Assembly: GCA_030280995.1 (NCBI GenBank)
Contig: JASXTE010000019.1
Coordinates: forward strand, 9,225,501 to 9,289,500
DNA length: 64,000 bases
Reading direction: 5' to 3'
From: Hemileia vastatrix
Lineage: Eukaryota > Basidiomycota > Pucciniomycetes > Pucciniales > Zaghouaniaceae
Part shown: in pieces, positions 54,534 through 64,000 of the stretch
How the letters are laid out: every line of letters starts with the position of its first letter
Position numbering within the stretch: position 1 is the first letter of the stretch
Notes under the pieces: model-generated
What the model was told of the DNA's origin: nothing
The model's database searches: none
What the model saw: the letters and a program-made list of their open reading frames with translations, nothing else
Program-made: the position numbers and the translations under genes

Positions 54534-55790
54534 TTTTTTGCAATCTATAACTGGTACACTACAAAATAATCATGAACCCTTCATTTTAATCCAATGCACC
54601 ACTCCTTGCTGCAATAAAAGAGCATAAGGAGTTTCTTGTAAGAACAGAATTCCAGAATCATAGAATTTCTAGTGGAGAAAAAACCTTCAAATTGCAGCCC
54701 CACTGAAGAAGAGTTAAACTCTTCTGATTCCAAAGTGCAGGTACCACCTGTCAAAGGCCCAAGATTACATTTACATAAATCTTAGATGAAAAGAAAGCCC
54801 TCTGCGTGGATCAGTATGCATCTCAGGTAAACCTATATGTCCTGCTCAAAAGTCATAAGGTCCCAGATGAGCAATAAAAAATAGGATTTGTAATATTGTA
54901 CCTCATGGATGAGATTGCACACTGGCAAAGGCCATACACAAAAAGATCTCCTTGAAAGTTCCAAGTCAGAAACAAATTCTTGCTAATTTATGGAAGATTT
55001 TGAATTAGTCTTTGGTGCCCTCTAAATTTCCAAAACCTCAGAGAATGTAATAAATCAGTTAAGGTAGAAATATATGACCACTGAGTATGTGTCTGGATTA
55101 TGGGTCCTTGCTAGTTGCTTTAAAAAATGGGGAGAAGGAGTGATCATGTTTCTCTTCAGGAATGGGATCTTAACAAAAATCAGGAATACTCTAATCATTT
55201 CCTGTATAAAAGCTCCCTCCAAGAGCTTATTGAGCTAGCCATTAAAACTGATAGAAATCTCACAGATAAGCACATGGATGATTGGATTGGTGCTCTTCAC
55301 TGGTGTATCTATTCCCTATTGAGTAGCTCCAGTACTTGGGACCCAAATTTCATGGATATTGAAATCGGAATTTCATTGAGTGCTGGTGGAAGGAGAAGGC
55401 TTTTAGATGAAGAATACCAAAGGTGCATGAGAAAAGGTTTTTTTCTAAGGCATGGAAGTGGTGTTCACTTGGAAAGGGAGTTTAGAGATAAAATTAGGGT
55501 TAGTGAAGTGGAGAATAGCACAGGAAAGGGTAAGGTAAAAGACAACACTTGGGATTTAAGGTTGCTTCCTATTTGAGCAGATTAGAGAAAAAAGGTAAGG
55601 TAGAATTTGTAGAAGAATTATCAGAATGTGATCAACTTGAAGTAGATGGTAATCATGTTATATTAAACTTTCCTTTATTGACCCTTGAGGCCACAGCAAG
55701 TGTGGGAGCCCTGCTTTACTGTGGGGCCAAAGATATTTTTATTTCCAATACATTTTTATAGAGTAATAAAAAGAAAGAAGAAAAATTGAA
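54534..55790 (+). pseudogene. Family B gag and protease remnant (B1)
   Basis: From 55127 the frame has SLQELIELAIKTDRNL, the segment that precedes the nucleocapsid in many fungal gypsy gags, and GFFLRHGSGVHLEREF where a CCHC knuckle should be; only the His remains of that motif. Further on, ASVGALLYCGAKDIFISNTF is a protease block with Tyr in place of the catalytic Asp of DCGA. Frameshifts separate the parts. The protein cannot have worked in this form. Confidence 0.65.
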
Positions 55791-55899
55791 CCACCCAGGG
55801 CATCTAATTATGTTTTATGGATCCCCAGGTGGGGGAGGAGAAGTAAGAGCAAAGGTCTTTTTCAAATTCTGGTGTGATGGAAGAGATTCTCAATGCATG

Positions 55900-56159
55900 T
55901 GTTAAGACCTAAGAGGGAGGACTACTACTAGCACTAACATTAGCCTAAGACAAGACTGACTATGTTTGGGCTACCAACAGTGAGGGTTACAACTATAAAA
56001 GACTAAGAAGTAACTGGATTAATATATAAGTTTTCTGATGAGGAGAAACCTGTAGTGCTTGCCCCATAAAACAACCTTATGAAAACTCCTTGCTTCAGCC
56101 TATTACTATGCATATTGCCCAAATCTCTCCTCCTCCTCACCTCAACCCAAATCCTAACA
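55900..56159 (-). mobile_element. Family B solo LTR nested in B1
   Basis: The reverse complement begins TGTTAGGATTTGGGTTGAGG and ends CCCTCTTAGGTCTTAACA, matching family B LTRs, in antisense orientation to the host element. GCATG occurs directly on the left (55895-55899) and six bases beyond the right end, so a 5-bp duplication is possible but not clean. Confidence 0.7.
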
Positions 56160-57205
56160 GAGAGGCATGCACAACAAAACTGAAGGACCAGTATGATATG
56201 GTTCTGGGGATATCATGGCTAAAGCAATATAATCCATACATTGACTGGAAGTAAAAGAAGGCTCATCTAGAGAGGGAAGGGAACAATGGTGCTAAAGTGT
56301 TGGCCATCTGGGCCCTTCAGGGTTCAGGGGCTATTCCTGGAAAGTCTTCTTATGTTCTATTATCACCAGTTAAATTGAAAGCAGAACTGATGCTTTCTCT
56401 TAATTCTAAGCAGAAGAATTGGAATGGCGCACCAACAGGTAGCACCAGGGGGAACCAGAGATGGGAAGAAGCACATTAAGAGAAGGAGAAGGTGCAACAA
56501 GTCAGGGGGAAGGAAGAGAACAAAAATTTGGATAATAAAGATAAAGCATCAGACCCCTGGCCCTTTCCAGGGTCAGAAGTCAGGGGCATCTCCTGGAGAT
56601 TCTACTAGTGTCTTGTTATCATAAGAAGACTTTTTGAAAGAACCAAAAATTTCTCATGATTCTAAGTTTAAGGACTTGGAGGGGGGAATGGAGGAAGAGG
56701 AGGAACTGGAATGCAACACAACAGCATGGAACAGATCCACCAAGAGTTCAGCTAAGGTCCAGTACTCAAAGACAACTAAAAGCCTCAAGGAAACTGTCCA
56801 TAAATCATATTGGGAGCTCATACCACTGTTTGAAGATGGAGGAGTCAAGAGCCTTCCACCTAAACAAACATATGAATTTTCCATTGATCTGATACTAGGT
56901 TCAATTTCTGAACTTTGTTGCATAATCCCATTTTCAACCTTAGAGTAAACAGTGCTAGCAGAGATGATTGATGAAAATTGAAAAAATGGTTTCATCAGAG
57001 AATCAAAATCTCTCTGGGCAGCACTTGTGATATTCACAGGAAAAAAGGATGGTTCATTGAGAATATGCATAGTTTTCTGAAGTTTAAATGTGCTGAGAGT
57101 TAAGAACAGATATCCTGTGATGCTGACTAGTGAGCTGATTAAAAGTCTTCTTGGTGCAGATATTTTCAAATCCCTAGATCTTAGTGCAGGTTACCAAAAC
57201 ATACA
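56160..57205 (+). pseudogene. Family B spacer and reverse transcriptase start (B1)
   Basis: After an acidic linker the frame shows EMIDEN, NGFIRESKSLWAALVIFTGK, KDGSLRICI and NRYPVMLTSELIKSLLGADI, FKSLDLSAGYQNIQ. These are the first RT blocks, ending at the MULE-like insertion. Several stops occur. Compare B2 near 63030-63120, which has the same MIDENLKNGSIR block. Confidence 0.75.
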
Positions 57206-57215
57206 ACATGTGAAA

Positions 57216-58306
57216 ACAGCCAACATACCCACCACTATGTCAGCAAAACATAGCAGAAAGGTATTTCAAAAGCTAGCCAACTATGTTGGCTGATTTTTTC
57301 TCACAGTATACAAGCATTCCTCCTCCCAAAAAGTGAGATCCTAGTCACCTGACACAGTACATCCAATCATTGGACATTCAATCAGTGCCCTAACCAGTCT
57401 CCTCTTGCCACGTTGCACCACTCTTGTCTTCAACTTCTTCCCTTCCATTTTGTTGGTCCTGGCCATAAATGTAAGTTTTTCTTTTTCCTTTTCTCTATTC
57501 TTAAAATTCTCCCTACTCTTGTTTTCCTCAAAAGTGACAATTTTTTTTTCTGTTTTTCCATTTTTTTATCTAGCTACCCACTCATGGTTTATTCCATAAT
57601 ATTTTCATTTTTTCATTACATTTTTTTCAACCTCCGTTTTCTTTACTTCAGAGCTGACTGGTACAATTTTTTTCATTTAGATCTTCCCTATTTGCTTGTA
57701 TCATATAGTATTATTTTTTATTTTAAATTATATTTTTTTTGTTATTTTAGCTACCTAGTAATTATATTTAACAAATAGCACCCAAAACCGTCTTTGACAA
57801 TAAAATCCATTAAATTTAATTTGAAATAATTTTAAAGAAAATTACTAAAACTTGAACAAGGAGGGTGAGGCATTAAAGGCTATTACTTTTGGGATGCTTC
57901 TGAGATCACCATTTTATTTTTGCTTCATTTGGCCAATTTCACTTTAACCAGATACCAGAGCAATAGCACTGACTTAAAGTATGATAAAAAAAAAGTGATG
58001 GTTAGCCTAAATCTAACCTCTAGGAAGTAAAACAGTGACAGAAATATAAGACTAAAATTAACAGCAGGAGAATGAAAGGGTCTTCTTATACAATCACAGT
58101 TGAGGGTAGCCACAAGCAAAAGATATTACATATCTGATGATTGGATGTACTTCCTCAGGTTACCAGGATCTCACATTTTTTGGGGGGAGGAGTTCCTTGC
58201 TACTGTGAGAAAAAATTAGCCAATGTAGCAGGCCACCTTTTGAAATACCTTTCAGCTACATCCCACTGAAGTATTAGTGGATATGTCAGCTTTTTTCATG
58301 TGGTAT
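57216..58306. mobile_element. ~1.09-kb non-autonomous MULE-like element with long TIRs
   Basis: Inverted arms of about 170 bp pair 57210-57380 with 58130-58300; shared pieces include GAAAGGTATTTCAAAAG, TTGGCTGATTTTTTCTCAC (GGCTAATTTTTTCTCAC in the other arm) and AGTACATCCAATCAT. A 10-bp direct repeat ACATGTGAAA (57206-57215, 58307-58316) flanks it. Long TIRs with a 9-11-bp duplication are typical of Mutator-like elements. Its middle has no transposase ORF. It splits the family B reverse transcriptase between GYQNIQ and VKQGDQHKLKF. Confidence 0.75.
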
Positions 58307-59797
58307 ACATGTGAAACAAGGAGACCAACACAAACTGAAATTCTGCACTAAATTTAGTAATTTTGAATGGTTGATAATGCCATTTTGTCCATGTAAATAG
58401 CCTGTCACTTTCTGACATTTCAAAAATAGCATCTTCAGAGGTAGAATAGGGATAGATGTGGCAGTGTATCTCAAAAACAGCTTTTTTTTCTCCAGATCAA
58501 TGGAGGAACACCAGATATGCATGAAGGATTGTTTGCAGTACTTGAGGGAGGTAAAAGTATGGTTTAAACTGTAAAAATGTGTATTCTCAGTAAGTGAAAT
58601 CCCCTATCTGGGTATGATCATTTCAAATAATAGATTATTCATGGGCCAGAAGAGATTAAAGGAGATAAATAAGTGGATAACACCAGTTTTAGTAAAAGAG
58701 CTAAAGTCATTTTTAGGCTTTGCAAGTTTTTACTTCTGCTTTATTGAAAATTACTCCCAAATTTTCCACCCACTGTGTTACCTCACAAAGAAGGAAGCCA
58801 AATTCAATTGAAAAATTAGACAACAAGATGCTCTTGACTACCTAAAATGGAAATTTTTGATGGCCTCATACTTAAAATCCCAGACTTACTAAAGCAAATT
58901 TTTCTAGAATGTGACCTTTCAGAATTTTTTCTAGGTGCAGTATTATACCAATATGATGCTTAAAATGTCTTACACCCAGTAGCATATTTCTCATGTACCC
59001 TGATAGGTGCTAAATTTAACTATTAAATATATGATAAGGAGCTAATGGCACTATTAGAAGCTTCAACCACCTGGAATCACTATTTGGCAGGAGGACAACA
59101 CCATTTACAAGTTATTATCTATGTAGATCACAAAAAAATGGAAAACTTCCTAATCACCGAGAAGTTGACTCTCCAGAGAGGGTGCTGGGCAGAGCTGCAA
59201 TGCATCATTAAATTTGTTGTACAATTTCAGCAAGGGGAAAATAGTGATAAACCTGATGCAATATCATAACATTCTGACTTTCACCCAGAACCAAAACAGC
59301 TTCACACTGTTGGCACAACTTTATTGAAGACAGATCTTGAAGAGGGGGTAATCCTGGATGAGACAGAACTTGAAGAAATTTTTTTGATAAAATGGGTAAG
59401 GAGGGGGCAGGAAAAGGATGAGGGAGTGCAGGAGCTGGTGAAGAAGCTCTTATATAAGCAGGTGATGTTAAGGAAATTATTGGATGAGTATCACCTAGAA
59501 GGAGAAGTGTTGTATTAAAATGGGAGGATAGTGGTTCCAAACAATGAAGAGCTCAAGATGCAGGTGGTCAGATCAAGGCACAACTCCCAGAAGTGCTGAA
59601 GATGGTGGAGCTGGTAAATTGCAACTTTTACTGGAAGTCCATGAAGGCATATGTCCAACTCTATGTAGCAGCATGTGACTCTTTCCAGAGGAACAAGGTC
59701 ATCCCAACATCTATACCAGTAACCCCATGAAGAATACCTAACAAGACATGGAAAGAACTATCTTATGATCATATAGTGGAGTTACCCAAGTCTCAAG
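58307..59797 (+). pseudogene. Family B RT end, RNase H and integrase finger (B1)
   Basis: The frame resumes VKQGDQHKLKFCTKFSNFEW and LIMPFC, then ITPVLVKELKSFLGFASFYF (RT connection), DKELMALLEASTTWNHYL-like RNase H, YVDHKKMENFL and RGCWAELQ. After a linker comes NFYWKSMKAYVQLYVAACDS, the second half of the HHCC finger. Stops and frameshifts occur throughout. The YxDD region lies in a damaged stretch and I could not locate it. Confidence 0.7.
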
Positions 59798-59995
59798 CAC
59801 CGCAAAAAATAAAGTGGAACCTTCTATAAGGTGCCTTTCCTTACATTTTGTTTTGATTTTAAAAGTCAATTTAATTTGATATTGTGCTTGCTAGTGTGCA
59901 GTCTTTCCAGAAGAGTTACAGCTGAGCTGAAATTCAGTTAAATAAAAGATAGGGATTGGCACCTGAAATCAGATGCCCATGTTTTTTTTCTGGTG
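59798..59995. mobile_element. 198-bp MITE, copy 3 of family M1
   Basis: It starts CACCGCAAAAAATAAAG and ends TTTTTTTCTGGTG, flanked by AAG (59795-59797, 59996-59998). It interrupts the family B integrase between VELPKSQ and AILTVVDHFTKM. Confidence 0.8.
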
Positions 59996-61024
59996 AAGGA
60001 AAGAAGGCTATCCTCACAGTAGTTGACCACTTCACCAAGATGGCACACTTTGACCTCACCACTACCAAGGTTACAACAGAGGGTATTTCAGACTTAATGG
60101 TTGCACATATCTTTAAGTTAAGTAAATTTACTTAAAGTATAGTATCAGAAATGGGAAGTACTTTCAACTCTAAGTTGTTGAAGGAAATGTATGAGCACCT
60201 AAACATTTAGCCCATTTTTTCAACAATGTGGCATCTACAGACTGGAGTGCAATCTGAGATAGTGAATAAAGTAGTTCGAAAATACCTACTCCATTTCCTT
60301 AACTATCAGAAAGATGATTGGGTGAAACTTCTACAATTGACTGAAATCTCATACAACAACTGGATACATGCAGCAGCTAGAATGTTACCATTCTATGCCA
60401 AATATGGATACCACCCAATATTCTCAATTGTTACTTCTTCTGTGTTGTAAGTTCTGGAAGCTGAAGAGCAGATTCAGAAGATACTGAGTATATGTAAAGA
60501 GTTAGAAGAAGTGCACACATTATCTCAAAAGTCAATGAAACATCATCATGATCAAGGGAAACCCCTGCATCTAGTCCTACTGGTAGGTGACAAGCTTTGG
60601 CTAAGCTCACAATTCCTTTCCAAATTACACCCAAGTTTCAAGCTAGATCACGAGAAAGTAGGTCCATTCAAGATCAAGTGCAAGATATCTGACTCAGAAT
60701 ATGAATGAGAGCTACCAACTTCAATGAGACAAGTGCACCCAGTAATCAATATTTCATTACTAACAAAGTCCCAAGAGTATAAAATACCAGGGCACCCAGA
60801 AGAACCATCATTTCCAGTCTATGTAAGAGATGAAGAGGGTTTTAAGTAGAAAAGATCACTTCTAAGCATGTTTATAGAGAGAAGGCTCAGTATTTGGTGA
60901 ACTGGAATTTTTTTGGAGTAGGAGACAGGTCTTGGGAACCATTAGGGAAATTAGCTTGTGCTAAGGGAAAGGTGATAGAGTTTGAGAAGGAGCACAGGGG
61001 GCAGGAAGGGTGAAAGGGGGGTAA
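59996..61024 (+). pseudogene. Family B integrase core and tail (B1)
   Basis: The frame reads AILTVVDHFTKMAHF (first Asp region), IVSEMGSTFNSKLLKEMYEH (Glu-Met where Asp-Arg is usual), QSEIVNKVVRKYLLHFL (catalytic Glu region) and SYNNWIHAAARMLPFYAKYG. The tail reads GDKLWLSSQFLSKLHPSFKL, IRQVHPV-like MRQVHPVINIS and a broken chromodomain-like end. A purine tract (AAAGGGGGG) leads to the right LTR. The integrase is inactive. Confidence 0.75.
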
Positions 61025-61318
61025 TGCTAGTATTTGGTTGAGAGGTGAGATGAAGGAGCACTATGGGCACTATGCATTGTGAGAGGCAGAAGAGAGGATA
61101 TTTCATATAGGGGTTTTATGGGGAATTGCTGTGGAGGGCTCCTCATTAGACACCTTACTTAGTAATCCAGTTACTTCTTAGTCTCCTGTAGTGGTAATCC
61201 TCACTGTTGAAAGCCCTGAAATATTCAGTCTAGTTAGTCTTACTGCTCAATAGCATATTCAGTCAAATCTTAGGCTAGCACCAATGCTAGTAGTAGTTTT
61301 CCAACTTAGGCCCTAACA
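61025..61318 (+). repeat. Family B LTR shared by B1 and B2
   Basis: TGCTAGTATTTGG to CCTAACA, about 294 bp. Sequence after it (61319 onwards) is homologous to that after the left LTR of B1 (54534 onwards), so this LTR serves as 3' LTR of B1 and 5' LTR of B2. Confidence 0.8.
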
Positions 61319-63138
61319 TTTTGTCCAATATATCACCAGCGCACTAAAAAAGGATTATGAATCCCTCAGGTCAACCTGACACTGCACTTCTTTCTTAAAT
61401 TTAAGAACAGATGGCATAATTGAAATAACAGAACACCATACTCTTGGAACATCCAGTGAAGGAAAAGCCTTCATACCACAGCCCCACTGAAGCCAAATTG
61501 TATGCTTCCAAGCCAAAGCAAAAACACCACCCTCCACACCAGCTCCACATGTAAAGGGCCCAAATATTTCAGTCCCAGAAATATTTGATGAAAAATAAGG
61601 CTCCATGCAGATCAGTATGCATCACAGTCAAATCTTTATGTTGTGCTTAACAATCATCAGCTTTCATTGAGAGATCAAATATTTTATTCACAATCTCTTA
61701 ACTCACAGATGAGGCTACATTTTTGGAAGGTCATGTACAAAAGAACTTAGAAATCGCAAGTTTGTGGCACTTGTGGAAAAAGAAGGATATCTGATGAGTA
61801 ATACCAGAGGAATATGAAAAAAGGGCTGCGCCTCCAATGCAGAGGTAGTGGTAATCTGGAAAAGGAGTTTAAAGTAAACATAAGGGTTAGTAAAGTTGAG
61901 GATAGCACAGGAAAGTCCCATGTAAAAGACAGCTCTTGAGATTGAAGGTTGGGCCCTTTTTTAGTGGATTAGAGAGAGATGATAAGGTAGATTTAGTAGA
62001 GGAATCATCATCATGTAAGCCAATTGAAGTAAATGATAAATGAATTATACTGAGCTATCCTTTAATGAACCTTGATTCCACACCATATTTATGGGCCCTT
62101 CTGGGTTTTGGGGCCACAGAATGTTTTGTTTCCAAAAAGTTTTTAAAAAGGAATAAAATGAGAGAAGAAGAATTGGACAACCCCAATCGCTTAATTATGT
62201 TTTATGGACTTCCTGGTGGGTGAGGAGAAGTAAATTAAAAGGCTTTTTGAAAGTTCTAGTTTGACATAAGGAAGTCTAAGTGCAAGGAATATACAGAAAA
62301 TCTGAAGAACCAGTATGACATGGCTGAACAAGTATAATCCACAAATTGACTTGAAGGAAAAGAAGGTACAGATGGCAAGGAAAGAGGTAGCTGGAACTAA
62401 AGTATTGGCCCACTAGCCCCTTCAGGGGTCAGAAACCCATCCCAGAGAGTCTTCTGATGCTAACTTATCATCAGGTGACTTGCCACCAGAAATGATGCTT
62501 TCTCTTAACTCTTAGCAGAAGGCTGGGGATGGGTCACCAACAGGGAGAACCAGAATAAACTGTACAGGGGATTAAGCACAGAAAGATGGAGAAAAAGGCT
62601 AACAGAGAAGGGGTGAGGCAGAGGATGGAAATTTGGAAGGTGCGGAGAAAGAATTTTCCCCCTGTCCCCGCCTGGTAGGCCTCCTGGTGTGTTGTAATAA
62701 TCAGTAGACTTTCTGCAAGAAATGAGACTTTATCTTGATGCTAAGTTTCAGATCTTTAAGGGGGCTCTGGAGGAAGAAGAAGAGCTGGAATGCAACACAA
62801 CAGCTTTAAACATATCCTCCAAGATTGCAGACAAGGTCCTGTCCTCGAAGCCAACAAAAATACTCAATGAAATGATTCTTGAAGCCTATTGAGAGTTCTT
62901 ACCACTTTTTAAATATGAAGTAGTCAAACCCTACCACTTTATCAGCCATATGACTTTTCAATTGATCTGATGCCAGGTAAACTCCTCAATTTAGCCCATA
63001 ATACCATTTTCAATCTTAAAGTCAACAGCACTAAAAGAGATGATTGATGAAAATTTGAAGAATGGTTCCATCAGATAACCAAGTTCTCCCTGGGTTTCCC
63101 CTGTAATTTTTTAAGGTAAAAGGGATGTTTCATTGATT
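61319..63138 (+). pseudogene. Second family B internal region (B2), truncated in RT
   Basis: It follows B1 from the leader (GCCCCACTGAAG blocks) through gag (YQRNMKKGLRLQCRGSGNLE, knuckle lost), protease (ALLGFGATECFVSKKFLK, with Gly where the catalytic Asp belongs) and the start of RT (MIDENLKNGSIR, SPWVSPVIF). It is cut at about 63138 by the antisense LTR of B3. Stops and shifts are frequent. Confidence 0.7.
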
Positions 63139-63446
63139 TTAAAACTTAAGGAGGCGGACTACTACTAGCACTAACAATAGCCTGAGATGGATCTGACTAT
63201 TCTGGATAGAGAAGTGAGACTAGCTAACACTTACTATGTTGGGGCTACCAACATTGAGGCAAGATGGGGCTGACTATGCTAATTTAGTAGTGATACTAGA
63301 GAGTAACTAGATTAATGGATTAGTTTTCAGATGTGCTCCACATCTCTTTCCACATATAATCTCTATATGTAATATTCCCCTTTTGCCTCCAAAATGCATA
63401 GCTCCAATAGCTCTCTTCCTCCTCAACTCACAACCAAATCCTAACA
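63139..63446 (-). repeat. Family B LTR of element B3, minus strand
   Basis: The reverse complement starts TGTTAGGATTTGG at 63446 and runs about 300 bp to the edge of the B2 RT. A purine tract (AAAAGAGGGGG) lies directly before it on the minus strand, so it is the 3' LTR of a minus-strand element. Confidence 0.75.
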
Positions 63447-63967
63447 CTACCCCCTCTTTTACCCCTCCTTCCCCCTGCACTACTAGACAAACTCCTTCAA
63501 ATTTACCTTAGAATTCACTAAATTTTCTACCTGTTCGCAAGAACTATCTTTAACCCCATATCACTTACAATGCACCAAGTACTTAACCTTTCACCTTTAC
63601 AGCCTTGTAGAAACAACTTTTTCCACCTCAAACTCCTCTTCATTTCCCACATGGATAAGTGCTGGTGGCTCTTCTGGAAAACCTGGGATTGTATCTTTTT
63701 TATGCTTTGTGGGAAATGAAATGTTGAAAACTGGATGTACTTGCCTGATTGAGATTGGTAGCTCCAATTCACAAGCTGTGTAAGATACCTTGCATTTGAA
63801 TTTTAATGGCCCAAATTTCTTGTAATTCAATTTACCACTGAGGCGCAACATTGAAAGGAAACATGAGCTTAGCCAAACCTTGTCACCTATCTGTAGTGTG
63901 AAATTATGGGTCTTTCCTTGAGTGCTGAGATAATTTGAGAGCTAATTCTAGTTCTTGACATATACTC
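63447..63967 (-). pseudogene. Family B integrase tail of element B3
   Basis: Minus-strand frame: WLSSCFLSMLRLSGKLNYKK-like, FGPLKFKCKVSYTACELELP, ISIRQVHPVFNISFPTKHKK, FPEEPPALIHVGNEEEFEVE. This is the post-catalytic integrase region, better preserved than in B1. The rest of the element lies beyond a Harbinger end at 63971 or outside the window. Confidence 0.8.
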
Positions 63968-63970
63968 AAT

Positions 63971-64000
63971 AGGGGGTATAAATGTTCAGGGATCCGCAAT
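63971..64000 (+). mobile_element. Left end of another Harbinger element
   Basis: AGGGGGTATAAATGTTCAGG followed by GATCCGCAAT, preceded by AAT (63968-63970), matches the TIRs of Harbinger A at 9362 and 27664. The element runs off the window and appears to interrupt the B3 integrase. Confidence 0.6.

Larger units (their letters stand above)
54238..61318 (+). mobile_element. Decayed gypsy element (family B, copy B1) with nested insertions
   Basis: A left LTR (54238-54533, TGTTAGCATTTGG...CTTAACA) and a right LTR (61025-61318, TGCTAGTATTTGG...CCTAACA) of about 295 bp bracket gag, protease, RT, RNase H and integrase remnants on the plus strand. A minus-strand solo LTR (55900-56159), a MULE-like insertion (57216-58306) and a MITE (59798-59995) interrupt it. 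LTRs differ at many sites, so it is old. The right LTR leads straight into another internal region (B2). Confidence 0.85.

Noticed and set aside
55900..56159. GCATG as a target-site duplication of the nested family B solo LTR
   Set aside because: The right-hand GCATG is six bases beyond the LTR end, so the match is suggestive only.

Overview
The window is wall-to-wall transposable-element DNA from an AT-rich eukaryotic genome. I recognise no ordinary host gene, rRNA, tRNA or CRISPR array. Short GT-AG introns of about 40-80 bp, Ty3/gypsy chromoviruses, a copia-type gag and Tet-like 2OG-Fe(II) oxygenase homologues fit a rust fungus (Pucciniales) with a large repeat-rich genome. A myrtle-rust-like genome (Austropuccinia) is my best guess, from remembered protein resemblance only. 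Layout: 1-9350 holds a copia-type gag remnant and LTR, a broken SANT/Myb gene, a plus-strand gypsy 3' fragment, and an old minus-strand gypsy element split by a MITE (3599-3859) and by a plus-strand solo LTR (7211-8366). 9362-27664 is a PIF/Harbinger-type transposon (Harbinger A) split by a young full-length gypsy element (14902-23750) and a 1.35-kb solo LTR (25068-26421). 28095-34567 is a compact, much better preserved Harbinger B. About 34600-36430 is an old satellite of roughly 240-bp units. 36815-48935 is Harbinger C, split by a second full-length gypsy element (37702-46071) that carries a spliced antisense gene. 48939-54237 is mostly featureless AT-rich DNA with one decayed solo LTR and a short-period repeat. 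54238-63967 is a cluster of decayed elements of a third gypsy family, with a MULE-like insertion, a MITE and a nested solo LTR. A further Harbinger end starts at 63971. The central observation concerns the Harbinger elements. Harbinger B carries three genes inside one pair of AGGGGG...CCCCCT inverted repeats: a DDE transposase, a SANT/Myb-like DNA-binding protein, and a protein with the conserved core of a Tet/JBP-like 2OG-Fe(II) dioxygenase. Harbinger A has the same three genes in the same relative order and orientation, and Harbinger C keeps the transposase and dioxygenase. The transposase and SANT protein are the usual Harbinger pair. The dioxygenase is an unexpected passenger or partner that could modify DNA bases, and it is the best candidate here for an undescribed system. 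That function is inferred, not shown. All boundaries come from reading TIRs, LTRs and target-site duplications by eye.
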